A stretch of DNA of 8,719 nucleotides from Actinomycetota bacterium (GTDB lineage: Bacteria > Actinomycetota > Thermoleophilia > Gaiellales > Gaiellaceae), in the NCBI GenBank assembly GCA_013816275.1, contig JACDER010000041.1, positions 1-8,719 of the forward strand, written 5' to 3'. A program made the position numbers and the translations under genes. The notes under the pieces are model-generated. The model did not search any database. It was not told the DNA's origin and saw only the letters and a list, made by a program, of their open reading frames with translations. Below are positions 1 through 6,437 of this stretch, in pieces (position 1 is the first letter of the stretch; the number at the start of each line of letters is the position of its first letter).

Positions 1-1035
1 GTCGCGCTCCGGGAAGTCCGGCGTGCCTTCGTAGATGACGCCCGTGGTCCCGTTGCAGAGCGGGCCGTAAACGATGTAGCTGTGGCCGGTGACCCAGCCG
101 ATGTCGGCCGCGCACCAGTAGACCGAATCGGGCTTGATGTCGAAGATGTAGTGGTGGGTGGTCGCGACGCCGACGAGGTAGCCGGCGGTCGTGTGGACGA
201 TCCCCTTCGGCTTCGCGGTCGTCCCGCTCGTGTACAGGAGGTAGAGAAGATCCTCCGAGTCCATCGGCTCGCAGGGGCATGTCCCGGGGTCTGACGCCTG
301 GTCTTGGACGAGGTCATGCCACCAGTGGTCGCGGCCGTCCACCATGTCGATCTCGCCCCCCGTGCGGCGGAAGACGATCGCCCGCTTCACCTTGGGCGAG
401 CCGGCGAGCGCCGCGTCGGCGTTTCGCTTGAGCGGAACGGTCTTGCCGGCGCGCAGTCCCTCGTCCTGCGTGATCAGCAGCTCGCACTCCATGTCGTTCA
501 GACGGCCCGAGAGCGAGTCGGCCGAGAACCCGCCGAAGACCACGGTGTGAGGCGCGCCGATGCGCGCGCACGCGAGCATCGCGATCGGAAGCTCGGGCAC
601 CATGCCCATGTAGATCCCGACGGGCGTGCCCTTGCCGACGCCGAGCCCCTTGAGCGCGTTCGCGAAGCGCACGACCTCGCGCTGGAGGTCGCCGAATGTG
701 AGCGTGCGCCGCTCGTCCGCCGGCTCGCCCTCCCAGTGGTAGGCGACCTTGTCGCCGAGGCCCGCCTCGACGTGCCGGTCGACGCAGTTGTAGGCGACGT
801 TGAGCTTCCCGCCCAGGTACCACTTCGCGTACGGGAGCTTCCATTCGAGCAGCTCGTCGAAGGGCTCGAACCACGAGACTCGCTCGCGGCCCTCGGTCTC
901 CCAGAGCTCGCGCCAGTCCCGCTCGTAGATGTCCGGCTGCGCGTTCGCCTGCGCGGAGAACTCCGGCGGCGGGTCGTAGCGGCGCTCCTCGAGGAAGAGC
1001 GTGTCGATCGTCTGGCCGGTTCCGTCAGTCGTCAT
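1..1035 (-). CDS. acs: Acetyl-CoA synthetase, N-terminal 345 residues (3' end cut by the window)
   Basis: AMP-forming acetyl-CoA synthetase, which activates acetate to acetyl-CoA through acetyl-adenylate in the cytoplasm. Reading from ATG at 1035, the frame is open for 345 codons to the window edge, so roughly half of the usual ~650 residues is present. The N-terminal ACS domain comes first (FLEERRYDPPPEF, YERDWRELWE, then KWYLGGKLNVAYNCVDRH at about 74-91). The adenylation domain follows: GKGTPVGIYMGMVPELPIAMLACARIGAPH pattern near 130-160, VVFGGFSADSL, and the ATP-binding loop YTSGTTAKPKG at 268-278, where the more usual TGKPKG has Ala for Gly. The next conserved block, ADIGWVTGHSYIVYGPL, is also present. 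The C-terminal domain with the acetylatable lysine lies outside the window. The start is supported by AAGGAG six bases upstream. The first 11 bases overlap the end of a small upstream reading frame, suggesting translational coupling. Identity is certain at family level; acetate rather than propionate as substrate is inferred. Confidence 0.95.
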   Translation of the reverse strand, partial: MTTDGTGQTIDTLFLEERRYDPPPEFSAQANAQPDIYERDWRELWETEGRERVSWFEPFDELLEWKLPYAKWYLGGKLNVAYNCVDRHVEAGLGDKVAYHWEGEPADERRTLTFGDLQREVVRFANALKGLGVGKGTPVGIYMGMVPELPIAMLACARIGAPHTVVFGGFSADSLSGRLNDMECELLITQDEGLRAGKTVPLKRNADAALAGSPKVKRAIVFRRTGGEIDMVDGRDHWWHDLVQDQASDPGTCPCEPMDSEDLLYLLYTSGTTAKPKGIVHTTAGYLVGVATTHHYIFDIKPDSVYWCAADIGWVTGHSYIVYGPLCNGTTGVIYEGTPDFPERD

Positions 1036-1281
1036 TCCACGCTCCTTCGTACCACTTCATGATTTCACGCGCTACGCACTCGTCTGTCGCCCGAGCGGCG
1101 TCCAGTTCCATCCTGTTCGTGCGGGCCAACTCGAGATAGTCGACCAGACCATCCAGATCCCGCTCGCGCGCCAACCTCAAGATCACCCCATGTAGCCGTC
1201 GTACTCGTCATCCGGCGCGTCACCAGCGACGCTGACCCGGTCAAACCCTAACCCTCGACCACCCTCAAGGGTGCCTGGCAC
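1025..1281 (-). pseudogene. Frameshifted remnant of a small acidic protein, or an overlapping pair of tiny reading frames
   Basis: Two minus-strand frames join end to end. The first reads FDRVSVAGDAPDDEYDGYMG and stops at TGA 1183-1185; its only possible in-frame start is a GTG at 1281 inside a repeat palindrome. The second begins at GTG 1186, overlapping that TGA by GTGA, and encodes 53 residues (VILRLARERDLDGLVDYLEL near its start, EIMKWYEGAWNDD at its end), stopping at 1025-1027 inside the start of acs. Adding one G to the GGGG run at 1186-1189 fuses them into a single protein continuing YMG-VILRLARERD. From memory this resembles small bacterial proteins with a (W/F)DPxGV...DEYD motif followed by a helical region; I cannot name a domain. 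The N-terminus is replaced by repeat DNA, so a 5' truncation is likely too. The alternative is a real pair coupled by the GTGA overlap, or a sequencing error in the G run. Confidence 0.5.
1042..1047 (-). promoter_or_regulatory. Ribosome binding site of acs
   Basis: AAGGAG on the minus strand, six bases before the ATG at 1035. It lies inside the last codons of the upstream small reading frame, whose TGA (1025-1027) falls just after the acs start. This decides the acs start. Confidence 0.75.
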
Positions 1282-1396
1282 CCGGGAGAGACTCGCACGT
1301 AGGTGTTGTCGATCGCGCGATTCGTGTGTGGAACGCCCGCAGCCTCTACGAAACTGCGACTTGGAACCCTCGATGGTGCCAGGCACCCTTGAGGGT
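1261..1396. repeat. MITE-like or REP-like element with 22-bp inverted ends
   Basis: Positions 1261-1282 (ACCCTCAAGGGTGCCTGGCACC as the key unit) recur as the reverse complement at 1375-1396, a 22-base perfect inverted pair bracketing about 92 bases. Each end is itself palindromic about GGTGCC-N-GGCACC, so the element carries a hairpin at each tip. The inside shows no convincing reading frame; it holds a 10-base palindrome ATCGCGCGAT at 1312-1321. No clear target duplication flanks it. A further ACCCTCGA copy sits outside the left end (1251-1258) and again at 1367-1373. The element lies between the 3' end of the peptidase gene and the damaged small gene. It could be a mobile miniature element, a pair of REP-type repeats, or a transcription-stopping structure. 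Confidence 0.6.
1264..1288. repeat. Second copy of the GGTGCC-N-GGCACC palindrome
   Basis: The core GGGTGCCTGGCACCC (1269-1283) is a perfect 7+7 hairpin around T1276, extended by CTC/GAG after a two-base mismatch. On the minus strand it is read in the only open frame leading into the DEYD remnant, supplying that frame's sole candidate start (GTG at 1281). Confidence 0.6.
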
Positions 1397-1397
1397 T
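1365..1397. repeat. 33-bp near-perfect palindrome, possible terminator for the peptidase gene
   Basis: AACCCTC and GAGGGTT flank GGTGCC-A-GGCACC. Around the centre at 1381 the arms pair over 16 positions, with one mismatch (1374/1388) and one G-T wobble (1372/1390). It starts 33 bases downstream of the peptidase stop codon on the minus strand. There is no U-run after it, so it is not a canonical intrinsic terminator, although U-less hairpins are proposed to work in high-GC actinobacteria. Confidence 0.55.
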
Positions 1398-1429
1398 GAG
1401 TAGGCGTAGCGATCGCTGGTCGTGGCTCG

Positions 1430-2566
1430 CTAGGGAGCGAGGTCGTACGGGAAATCGGTCAGGTTCTCGTAGCCGTCCTCGGTGACGAGGATGAGATCCT
1501 CCAGACGGACGCCGCCGAAGCCCTGGCGGTAGAGGCCGGGCTCGATCGTGACGACGTCTCCAGCGATGAACTCCTTCTCGCCGAGCAGGCCGAGGCCGGG
1601 CTCCTCGTGCACTTCGAGGCCGACCCCGTGCCCGAGACTGTGGAAGAAGCCCTCGTCGAGCGACTCTCCCGGCTCCTTCGTCCGCTGCGTCTTCTGGCCG
1701 TGCTCCTCGAAGATGTCGCACGCGATGTCGAAGAGCACGCGGCCCTTCACGCCGGGCTCGATCGGCTCGATCGTGCGGTCGAGGGCCTCCTTGCAGAGAC
1801 GGTGCCACTCGATGATCTCCTCGGACGGCTCACCCGCGACGAAGGTTCGCGTCATGTCCGCGTAGCAGGCGGAGACGCGGTCCTTGGGCCACAGGTCGAT
1901 CACGACAGGCTCGCCCGGAGCGATCGGCCCGGATCCCATGTCGTGTCCACGCGCACCCTGTTCGCCACGGGCGACGATGAAGTCCTCGGCGGTGCAGTCG
2001 TGCTCGGTGAAGACCTGTCCGATCGCCAGCTTGATCCGCTCGGACGTCAGCGGTGCGCCATCGAGCAAGAGGGAGTCGCCGTTCGGCTCAGACGCCTTGA
2101 GCATGTCGCGCGCCACCGACATGCCGGCCTCGGCCGCGCGCTGCGCTCGCCGGATGCCGGCGATCTCGGCCTCGCTCTTGACGCGGCGCCGGTCGTCGAA
2201 GAAGTCGAGATCCGGCCGCAGCTCGATCCCGTTCGTCCGGAGGAAGTCCGCCAGCTCGACCGGGAACCAGTAGGGCACGACCGCGTCCTCGATCCCGAAA
2301 TCCCGGCAGGCTCGCAGCGCGAGCTCGTGCCCGATCTCGGTGGGCTTGCGGCCCTCCTTGATCAGATCGTCGATCCCGTAGTCGGTGCCGAGATGCACCT
2401 CGAGGCCCAGGTCCTCGAGCTTCTTCTTCTCGAGGACGTTGGTCAGGGCATGACGCGTTCCGTTGGTTTCCGCGTACAGGAACGGGTCGCCGATCCCGAC
2501 CGGAACCTCGTGACGAAGCTCGGGCGAGCGGACCGTATCCGCGTAGATCAGGACCTGATCGGCCAT
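1430..2566 (-). CDS. M24-family metallopeptidase (Xaa-Pro aminopeptidase-like)
   Basis: A 378-residue dinuclear-metal peptidase of the pita-bread fold, expected to release an N-terminal residue preceding proline in the cytoplasm; no signal peptide is seen. Residues 1-125 form the creatinase-like N-terminal domain (LIYADTVRSPELRHE, then VPYWFPVELADFLR). The catalytic domain begins at RRVKSEAEIAGIRRAQRAAE (127-146). All five metal ligands of the family are visible: D224 (VVIDLWP), D237 (CYADMTRTF), H313 (SLGHGVGLEVHEEP), E342 (VTIEPGLY) and E356 (GVRLEDL). H208 and H320 match the usual substrate-site histidines. The length suits a PepP/PepQ-like protein. The ATG at 2566 is preceded at exactly 7 bases by a TAGCAT box, suggesting a leaderless message. 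It is transcribed away from the amidohydrolase operon. Substrate choice (dipeptide or longer peptide) cannot be decided; a creatinase-like role is possible but less likely. Confidence 0.9.
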   Translation of the reverse strand: MADQVLIYADTVRSPELRHEVPVGIGDPFLYAETNGTRHALTNVLEKKKLEDLGLEVHLGTDYGIDDLIKEGRKPTEIGHELALRACRDFGIEDAVVPYWFPVELADFLRTNGIELRPDLDFFDDRRRVKSEAEIAGIRRAQRAAEAGMSVARDMLKASEPNGDSLLLDGAPLTSERIKLAIGQVFTEHDCTAEDFIVARGEQGARGHDMGSGPIAPGEPVVIDLWPKDRVSACYADMTRTFVAGEPSEEIIEWHRLCKEALDRTIEPIEPGVKGRVLFDIACDIFEEHGQKTQRTKEPGESLDEGFFHSLGHGVGLEVHEEPGLGLLGEKEFIAGDVVTIEPGLYRQGFGGVRLEDLILVTEDGYENLTDFPYDLAP

Positions 2567-2573
2567 CGGCCGG

Positions 2574-2579
2574 ATGCTA
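2574..2579 (-). promoter_or_regulatory. Predicted -10 box of the peptidase gene (leaderless)
   Basis: TAGCAT on the minus strand fits the actinobacterial TANNNT -10 consensus. Seven bases separate it from the ATG at 2566, so transcription would begin at or within a base or so of the start codon. No good Shine-Dalgarno and no clear -35 box are present. Confidence 0.5.
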
Positions 2580-2590
2580 CTCGCTCTGCA

Positions 2591-2596
2591 TAGACT
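2591..2596 (+). promoter_or_regulatory. Predicted -10 box of the amidohydrolase-hydroxylase operon (leaderless)
   Basis: TAGACT fits TANNNT and lies exactly 7 bases before the ATG at 2604, the mirror image of the box on the other strand. This supports 2604 rather than the in-frame ATG at 2574, which would lie upstream of the promoter. No recognisable -35 box was found. Confidence 0.55.
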
Positions 2597-2603
2597 GGAT
2601 CCG

Positions 2604-3758
2604 ATGGACGACGTGGTCGATCGAGCGCAGCGACTGTTCGATTCCTACGACGAGGAGCTCAGGCGCGAGCTCCCCGCGGATGCCGAGATCTTCGACGCCC
2701 ACGTTCATCTGGGCAACGACATCGACGGGATGAGCGGGACATACGACGACCTGCTGGGGATCGCAGACCGCTACGGGATCTCGCGCTACTTCATGTTCTG
2801 CATGGACGAGCCGGACCGCCATCCGGCGTTTCGGATCCCGAACGACAGGACGCTGGAGTACGCCGGGCGCTCGCAGGGACGCTTCATCCCGTTCGTCCGG
2901 CTCGACCTGAGTGAGGATCCGGTCGAGGAAGCGGTCCGCTGCCTCGACCTCGGCGCGCGCGGGATCAAGCTCCATCCGCGCGCACAGGGCTTCCTCCTGA
3001 ACGACGAGCGTCTCGCGCCGATCTTCGAGCTCGCCGCCGAGCGCCGCGCTCCGATCCTGATCCACGGCGGTCGCGGGCTACCGCCGATCGCAGACAACCT
3101 CGCGCGCCTCGTCGAGGCCAATCCCGAGGCGCAGCTGATCATCGCGCACGGCGGCATTGCCGACCTCGCCGCCCTCGCCGAGCGCTTCGCCGGCAAGGCC
3201 GGGGTCTTCTTCGACACCTCGGTTTGGAGCCCGGTCGACCTGCTCGACCTGTACCGGCAGGTCTCGGCTGAGCAGATCCTGTTCGCGTCCGACTACCCCT
3301 ACGGGCAGCAGCCCGCCTCGCTCCTGATCGCCCTCAGGACGGCCAAGGTGGCCGGGCTGGACGACGACGATCTCCGCAACATGCTCGGCCGCAGCGCGGC
3401 CCGGATCGCGGACGGGGAGCCACCGATCGAGCCGACCGCCCCGCGCGGCAGCGACACCTTCAGCCAGCCGATGATCTTCGCGCGCATCCATCAGTACCTC
3501 TCGATGGCGACGCCGCTCCTCTGGACGCGACAACCCGACACGATCGGCGTCCTCGGCCTTGCCCTGAACGCCACCGACCACCGCAACGGGAACGTCCCCG
3601 AAGAGCTCGATCGGATCAAGGAGCTGCTCGTGACCGCCCGCGACATGTGGCGGGCGGCTCCCGAGGTCGAGGACGAACAGGAGAGGCGCCGGCTCAGCCG
3701 GATGACGTTTCGACTCATCCACCTCGCGGATATCTGGGCGGTAACGGCCGGTGTCTGA
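2604..3758 (+). CDS. Amidohydrolase-family metal-dependent hydrolase with a C-terminal extension
   Basis: A 384-residue cytoplasmic TIM-barrel hydrolase of the amidohydrolase-2 type. After an N-terminal helical lead comes the metal motif FDAHVHLG (H33, H35), then RGIKLHPRAQGF (K122, H124), PILIHGGRG (H154), LIIAHGGIADL (H182) and LFASDYPYG with the catalytic-type D230. Such enzymes hydrolyse or decarboxylate cyclic amides, lactones or carboxylates; the substrate here is unknown. The barrel normally ends soon after the Asp strand and the xGxNA-like helix (here NMLGRSAARIA, 259-269), but about 115 further residues follow, including SQPMIFARIHQYLSMATPLL and a helical end, SRMTFRLIHLADIWAV. I recognise no domain in this tail. 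ATG 2604 is preferred over ATG 2574 because the -10 box lies between them. The stop overlaps the next start by 8 bases, placing it first in the molybdenum hydroxylase operon and hinting that both enzymes act in one pathway. Confidence 0.85.
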   Translation: MDDVVDRAQRLFDSYDEELRRELPADAEIFDAHVHLGNDIDGMSGTYDDLLGIADRYGISRYFMFCMDEPDRHPAFRIPNDRTLEYAGRSQGRFIPFVRLDLSEDPVEEAVRCLDLGARGIKLHPRAQGFLLNDERLAPIFELAAERRAPILIHGGRGLPPIADNLARLVEANPEAQLIIAHGGIADLAALAERFAGKAGVFFDTSVWSPVDLLDLYRQVSAEQILFASDYPYGQQPASLLIALRTAKVAGLDDDDLRNMLGRSAARIADGEPPIEPTAPRGSDTFSQPMIFARIHQYLSMATPLLWTRQPDTIGVLGLALNATDHRNGNVPEELDRIKELLVTARDMWRAAPEVEDEQERRRLSRMTFRLIHLADIWAVTAGV

Positions 3759-4188
3759 CCTGATCGTGAACGGGCAGCGCTACGCGCTCGACGCGCAGGT
3801 CGGGCGCTCGCTCGCATCCGTCCTCCGCGAAGACATCGGGCTGATCGGGACGAAGATCGCGTGCAACGAGGGCCACTGCGGAGCCTGCACCGTCCTCCTG
3901 GACGGGGTCCCGACCCTCTCGTGCATCACGCTCGTCCACACCGTCGGCGAGCGCGAAGTGACGACGATCGAGGGGCTGCGCGACCACCCATTGGTGGAGT
4001 CGTTCGTCCGGGCCGACGCGCTTCAGTGCGGCTTCTGCACGCCCGGGCAGATCGTGTCGGCCTCCGCGCTCGTCGAGGCCAATCCGCACCCGAGCCGCGA
4101 GGAGGTCCGGCACGCGATGGCCGGGAACATCTGCCGCTGCGGCGCGTATCCCAAGATCGAGGAGGCAGTGCTGACGTGGCAAGACTGA
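3751..4188 (+). CDS. Molybdenum hydroxylase small subunit, two [2Fe-2S] clusters
   Basis: A 145-residue iron-sulfur subunit of the xanthine dehydrogenase/CO dehydrogenase family that passes electrons from the molybdenum centre to FAD. The ferredoxin-like N-terminal half has the plant-type cluster motif with C38, C43, C46 and C58 (ACNEGHCGACTVLLDG...LSC). The helical C-terminal half binds the cluster next to the molybdopterin through C93, C96, C128 and C130 (QCGFCTPGQ, GNICRCGAYPKI). All eight ligands are present and the length is slightly under the usual 150-170. The start is GTG at 3751, giving MSDLIVNGQ; it lies inside the last codons of the amidohydrolase gene, with no strong ribosome site, so coupling is likely. 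The gene end overlaps the large subunit start by 13 bases. Family assignment is firm; the hydroxylated substrate is not known. Confidence 0.96.
   Translation: MSDLIVNGQRYALDAQVGRSLASVLREDIGLIGTKIACNEGHCGACTVLLDGVPTLSCITLVHTVGEREVTTIEGLRDHPLVESFVRADALQCGFCTPGQIVSASALVEANPHPSREEVRHAMAGNICRCGAYPKIEEAVLTWQD
4159..4165 (+). promoter_or_regulatory. Ribosome binding site of the large subunit
   Basis: GAGGAGG ten bases before GTG 4176, inside the coding end of the small subunit. It decides the large-subunit start, since the open frame runs back to 3861 as a shadow of the small subunit gene. Confidence 0.65.
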
Positions 4189-6437
4189 TCCGCACCGAGA
4201 AGGAGGTCGAGGGCAACTACACCGAGCAGTGGATCGTGGTCGACGAGGATCCGGTCGCCCAGTGGCCCTCCGGGCCGCTCGAGATCGTCGGCCGGCCGCT
4301 TGCACGCGTGGACGGAGCCGAGCGCGCGCGGGGGGAGGCTGTCTACACCGCCGACCTTCAGCTGCCCGGGATGCTGCACGTCGCCGTCCTGCGCAGTCCG
4401 CACGCGCACGCGCGCGTGACGCAGCTCGACCTGGCCCGCGCGTCGGAGGCGCCGGGCGTGCGGGCCGTCCTCACTCCCGATGACCTCGATGTCCTCACCC
4501 GCGAGCCGGGCTATCCCGGAGCGGCGATCGCGGCCGTGGCGGCCGACACGTACGACCTCGCCGCAGAAGCGCTCGAGCTCGCCGACATCGAGTGGGAGGT
4601 GCTCCAGCCGCTGCTCGATCCCGACGAGGCCGTCCAGCAAGGGTCGCTGATCGACGAGCCGGAGCGCTACGACCGCGGCAACGTCGAGCAGGGCTTCGCG
4701 GAGGCGGACGTCGTGGTCGAGACCGAGTACCGCACCCAGACCGTCCTCCACAACTCGATGGAGACACACCAGTCCGTGTGCCAGTGGGAGGGCGATCTCC
4801 TGAACGTCTACACCTCGACTCAGTACATCTGGGGCGTCCGCGCCGAGACGGCGGCGAAGCTCGGCCTCCCCGAGGACAAGGTGCGCGTCGTCTGTCACTA
4901 CATGGGCGGCGGCTTCGGGGCGAAGAACCATCCCGGCGAATACACGTTCATCGCCGCCGAGCTGGCGAAGCGGACGGGCCGCCCGGTCCGGTGCGCGCTC
5001 ACGCGGCGCGAGGAGAACCTGACCACCGGGAACCGGCACGCGACGATCCAGCGGCTCAAGGTTGGGGCCAAGGCCGACGGGACCCTGACCGCACTTGTGG
5101 GCGACTTCGTCATGGCGGTCGGCTGGCGCGGCTTCAAGAGCTGGACAGCCGGCCCGATGAAGATGCTCTACCACTGCCCGAACGTCTCGACCGTCGAGTA
5201 CGGCGCGAAGGTCAACACCGGTCCCAACGCAGCCTTCCGGGCACCCGGGTTCGTCGAGGGGACATTCGGCCTCGAGTGCCTGCTCGACGAGCTGGCCGCC
5301 AAGCTCGAGATCGATCCGCTCGAGCTGCGCCGGCGGAACCACTCCGACAGTGACCTGGTCGACGATCGCCCGTACTCCTCCAAGAACCTGATCGAGTGCT
5401 ATCGGCGCGCCGAGCCACACTGGGAGAAGCGCGATGAGGTGCGAGCGCGCTCGAACGGGCCGTGGAAGCACGGCATCGGCATGGCCAGCCAGATCTGGTT
5501 CGGCGCCGGCGGTCCGCCCTCGTACGCGTGGGTGCGGGTCGGATCGGACGGCCGCGCGCTGGTGGTGACCGCGATGCAGGACATCGGGACCGGGACGAAG
5601 ACCGCGATGGCCCAGATCGCAGCCGAGGAGCTCGGGTTGCCGGTCGACCGCGTCCAGGTCTCGATCGGTGACTCGGCCCGCGGACCCTATGCGGCGATCT
5701 CGGCCGGCTCCTCGACGACTCCGAGCATGGGCCCGGCAGTCCGCGCGGCGGCCCACGATGCGGCGCGGCAGATCATCGAGATCGCTGCGCAGCGCTACCA
5801 CAAGGAGGAGCGCGTCCTCTCGCTGAAAGGCGGCAATGTGGTGTCGGCCGACGGCGGGTCGTGGCCCATCGAGGAGGTGACCGGCCTGCTCGACGACGCG
5901 CAGATCCTCGGCAAAGGCGCGCGCGGGCCGAACCCGACCGGCATGCGCGTCCTCACGTTCGGAGTCCAGGTGGCGGAGGTCGCGGTCGACGTCGAGACGG
6001 GCGAGGTGCGGGTCGACAAGATCGTGGCCGTCCACGACGTCGGGCGCGTGATCAATCCGCTCGGCGCCTCCAGCCAGGTCGAGGGCGGGGTCATCCAGGG
6101 CCTCGGCCACACGTTCTCCGAGGACCGCCTCCTCGACCCCAATACCGGAGCCGTCCTGAACCAGACGCTTGACGCCTACAAGATGCCGACGATCGCCGAC
6201 GTGCCGGAGATCGTCACCGACCTGATCGACGTCCCGGACGAACATCTGACCAACCTCGGCTCGAAGGGCCTCGGCGAGCCCCCGATCATCCCGACGTCGG
6301 CCGCTGTCGCGAACGCGATCCGGGATGCGACGGGCGCCGACGTGCGCTCGCTGCCGATCTCGCGCGAGGAGATGCTGCGCGCGCTCGCGGAGGCGAAGGA
6401 GAAGGAGAAGACGCGTGAAGCTCCTACAGCCGTCTAG
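4176..6437 (+). CDS. Molybdenum hydroxylase large (molybdopterin-binding) subunit
   Basis: The 753-residue catalytic subunit of a xanthine dehydrogenase-family enzyme. It opens with about 40 residues (RTEKEVEGNYTEQWIVVDED) before the usual VGRPLARVDG start of the a/b-hammerhead domain (LPGMLHVAVLRSPHAHARV). Molybdopterin-domain motifs follow: MGGGFGAKN at 243-251, NAAFRAPGF at about 352-360, MQDIGTGTKTA with Q468, a serine/threonine-rich SAGSSTTPSMG loop, and KGLGEPPIIPTSAAVANAI carrying the catalytic glutamate E701. The loop at 352-360 is not the AYxCSFR of form I CO dehydrogenase, so CO oxidation by that mechanism is unlikely; aldehydes or N-heterocycles are typical alternatives. There is no Tat signal, so it is cytoplasmic. 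Start GTG 4176 follows GAGGAGG. The end (RALAEAKEKEKTREAPTAV) is low-complexity because it encodes the next gene's ribosome site, and it overlaps that gene by 23 bases. Confidence 0.95.
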   Translation: MARLIRTEKEVEGNYTEQWIVVDEDPVAQWPSGPLEIVGRPLARVDGAERARGEAVYTADLQLPGMLHVAVLRSPHAHARVTQLDLARASEAPGVRAVLTPDDLDVLTREPGYPGAAIAAVAADTYDLAAEALELADIEWEVLQPLLDPDEAVQQGSLIDEPERYDRGNVEQGFAEADVVVETEYRTQTVLHNSMETHQSVCQWEGDLLNVYTSTQYIWGVRAETAAKLGLPEDKVRVVCHYMGGGFGAKNHPGEYTFIAAELAKRTGRPVRCALTRREENLTTGNRHATIQRLKVGAKADGTLTALVGDFVMAVGWRGFKSWTAGPMKMLYHCPNVSTVEYGAKVNTGPNAAFRAPGFVEGTFGLECLLDELAAKLEIDPLELRRRNHSDSDLVDDRPYSSKNLIECYRRAEPHWEKRDEVRARSNGPWKHGIGMASQIWFGAGGPPSYAWVRVGSDGRALVVTAMQDIGTGTKTAMAQIAAEELGLPVDRVQVSIGDSARGPYAAISAGSSTTPSMGPAVRAAAHDAARQIIEIAAQRYHKEERVLSLKGGNVVSADGGSWPIEEVTGLLDDAQILGKGARGPNPTGMRVLTFGVQVAEVAVDVETGEVRVDKIVAVHDVGRVINPLGASSQVEGGVIQGLGHTFSEDRLLDPNTGAVLNQTLDAYKMPTIADVPEIVTDLIDVPDEHLTNLGSKGLGEPPIIPTSAAVANAIRDATGADVRSLPISREEMLRALAEAKEKEKTREAPTAV
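6396..6407 (+). promoter_or_regulatory. Tandem ribosome binding sites of the FAD subunit
   Basis: AAGGAG occurs twice back to back (6396-6401 and 6402-6407); the second is 7 bases before GTG 6415. Both lie inside the large-subunit coding sequence, where they are read as alternating Lys and Glu. This is the strongest ribosome site seen in the operon. Confidence 0.7.

Noticed and set aside
304..1062. A 252-codon plus-strand open frame
   Set aside because: It is antisense to acs and has no recognisable motif.
1408..1417. AGCGATCGCT palindrome, like the cyanobacterial HIP1 repeat
   Set aside because: It is a single 10-base copy in GC-rich DNA, where such a sequence is expected by chance. Nothing else suggests a cyanobacterium.
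1607..2593. A 328-codon plus-strand open frame
   Set aside because: It is antisense to the M24 peptidase, which has all five metal ligands. The plus frame looks like shadow composition.
3861..4175. Longer N-terminus for the large subunit
   Set aside because: This stretch is the +1 shadow of the small subunit gene and is Arg/Pro rich. The ribosome site at 4159-4165 and family similarity start the protein at GTG 4176.
4176..6437. Form I CO dehydrogenase large subunit (coxL)
   Set aside because: The AYxCSFR active-site loop is absent; the equivalent region reads NAAFRAPG.
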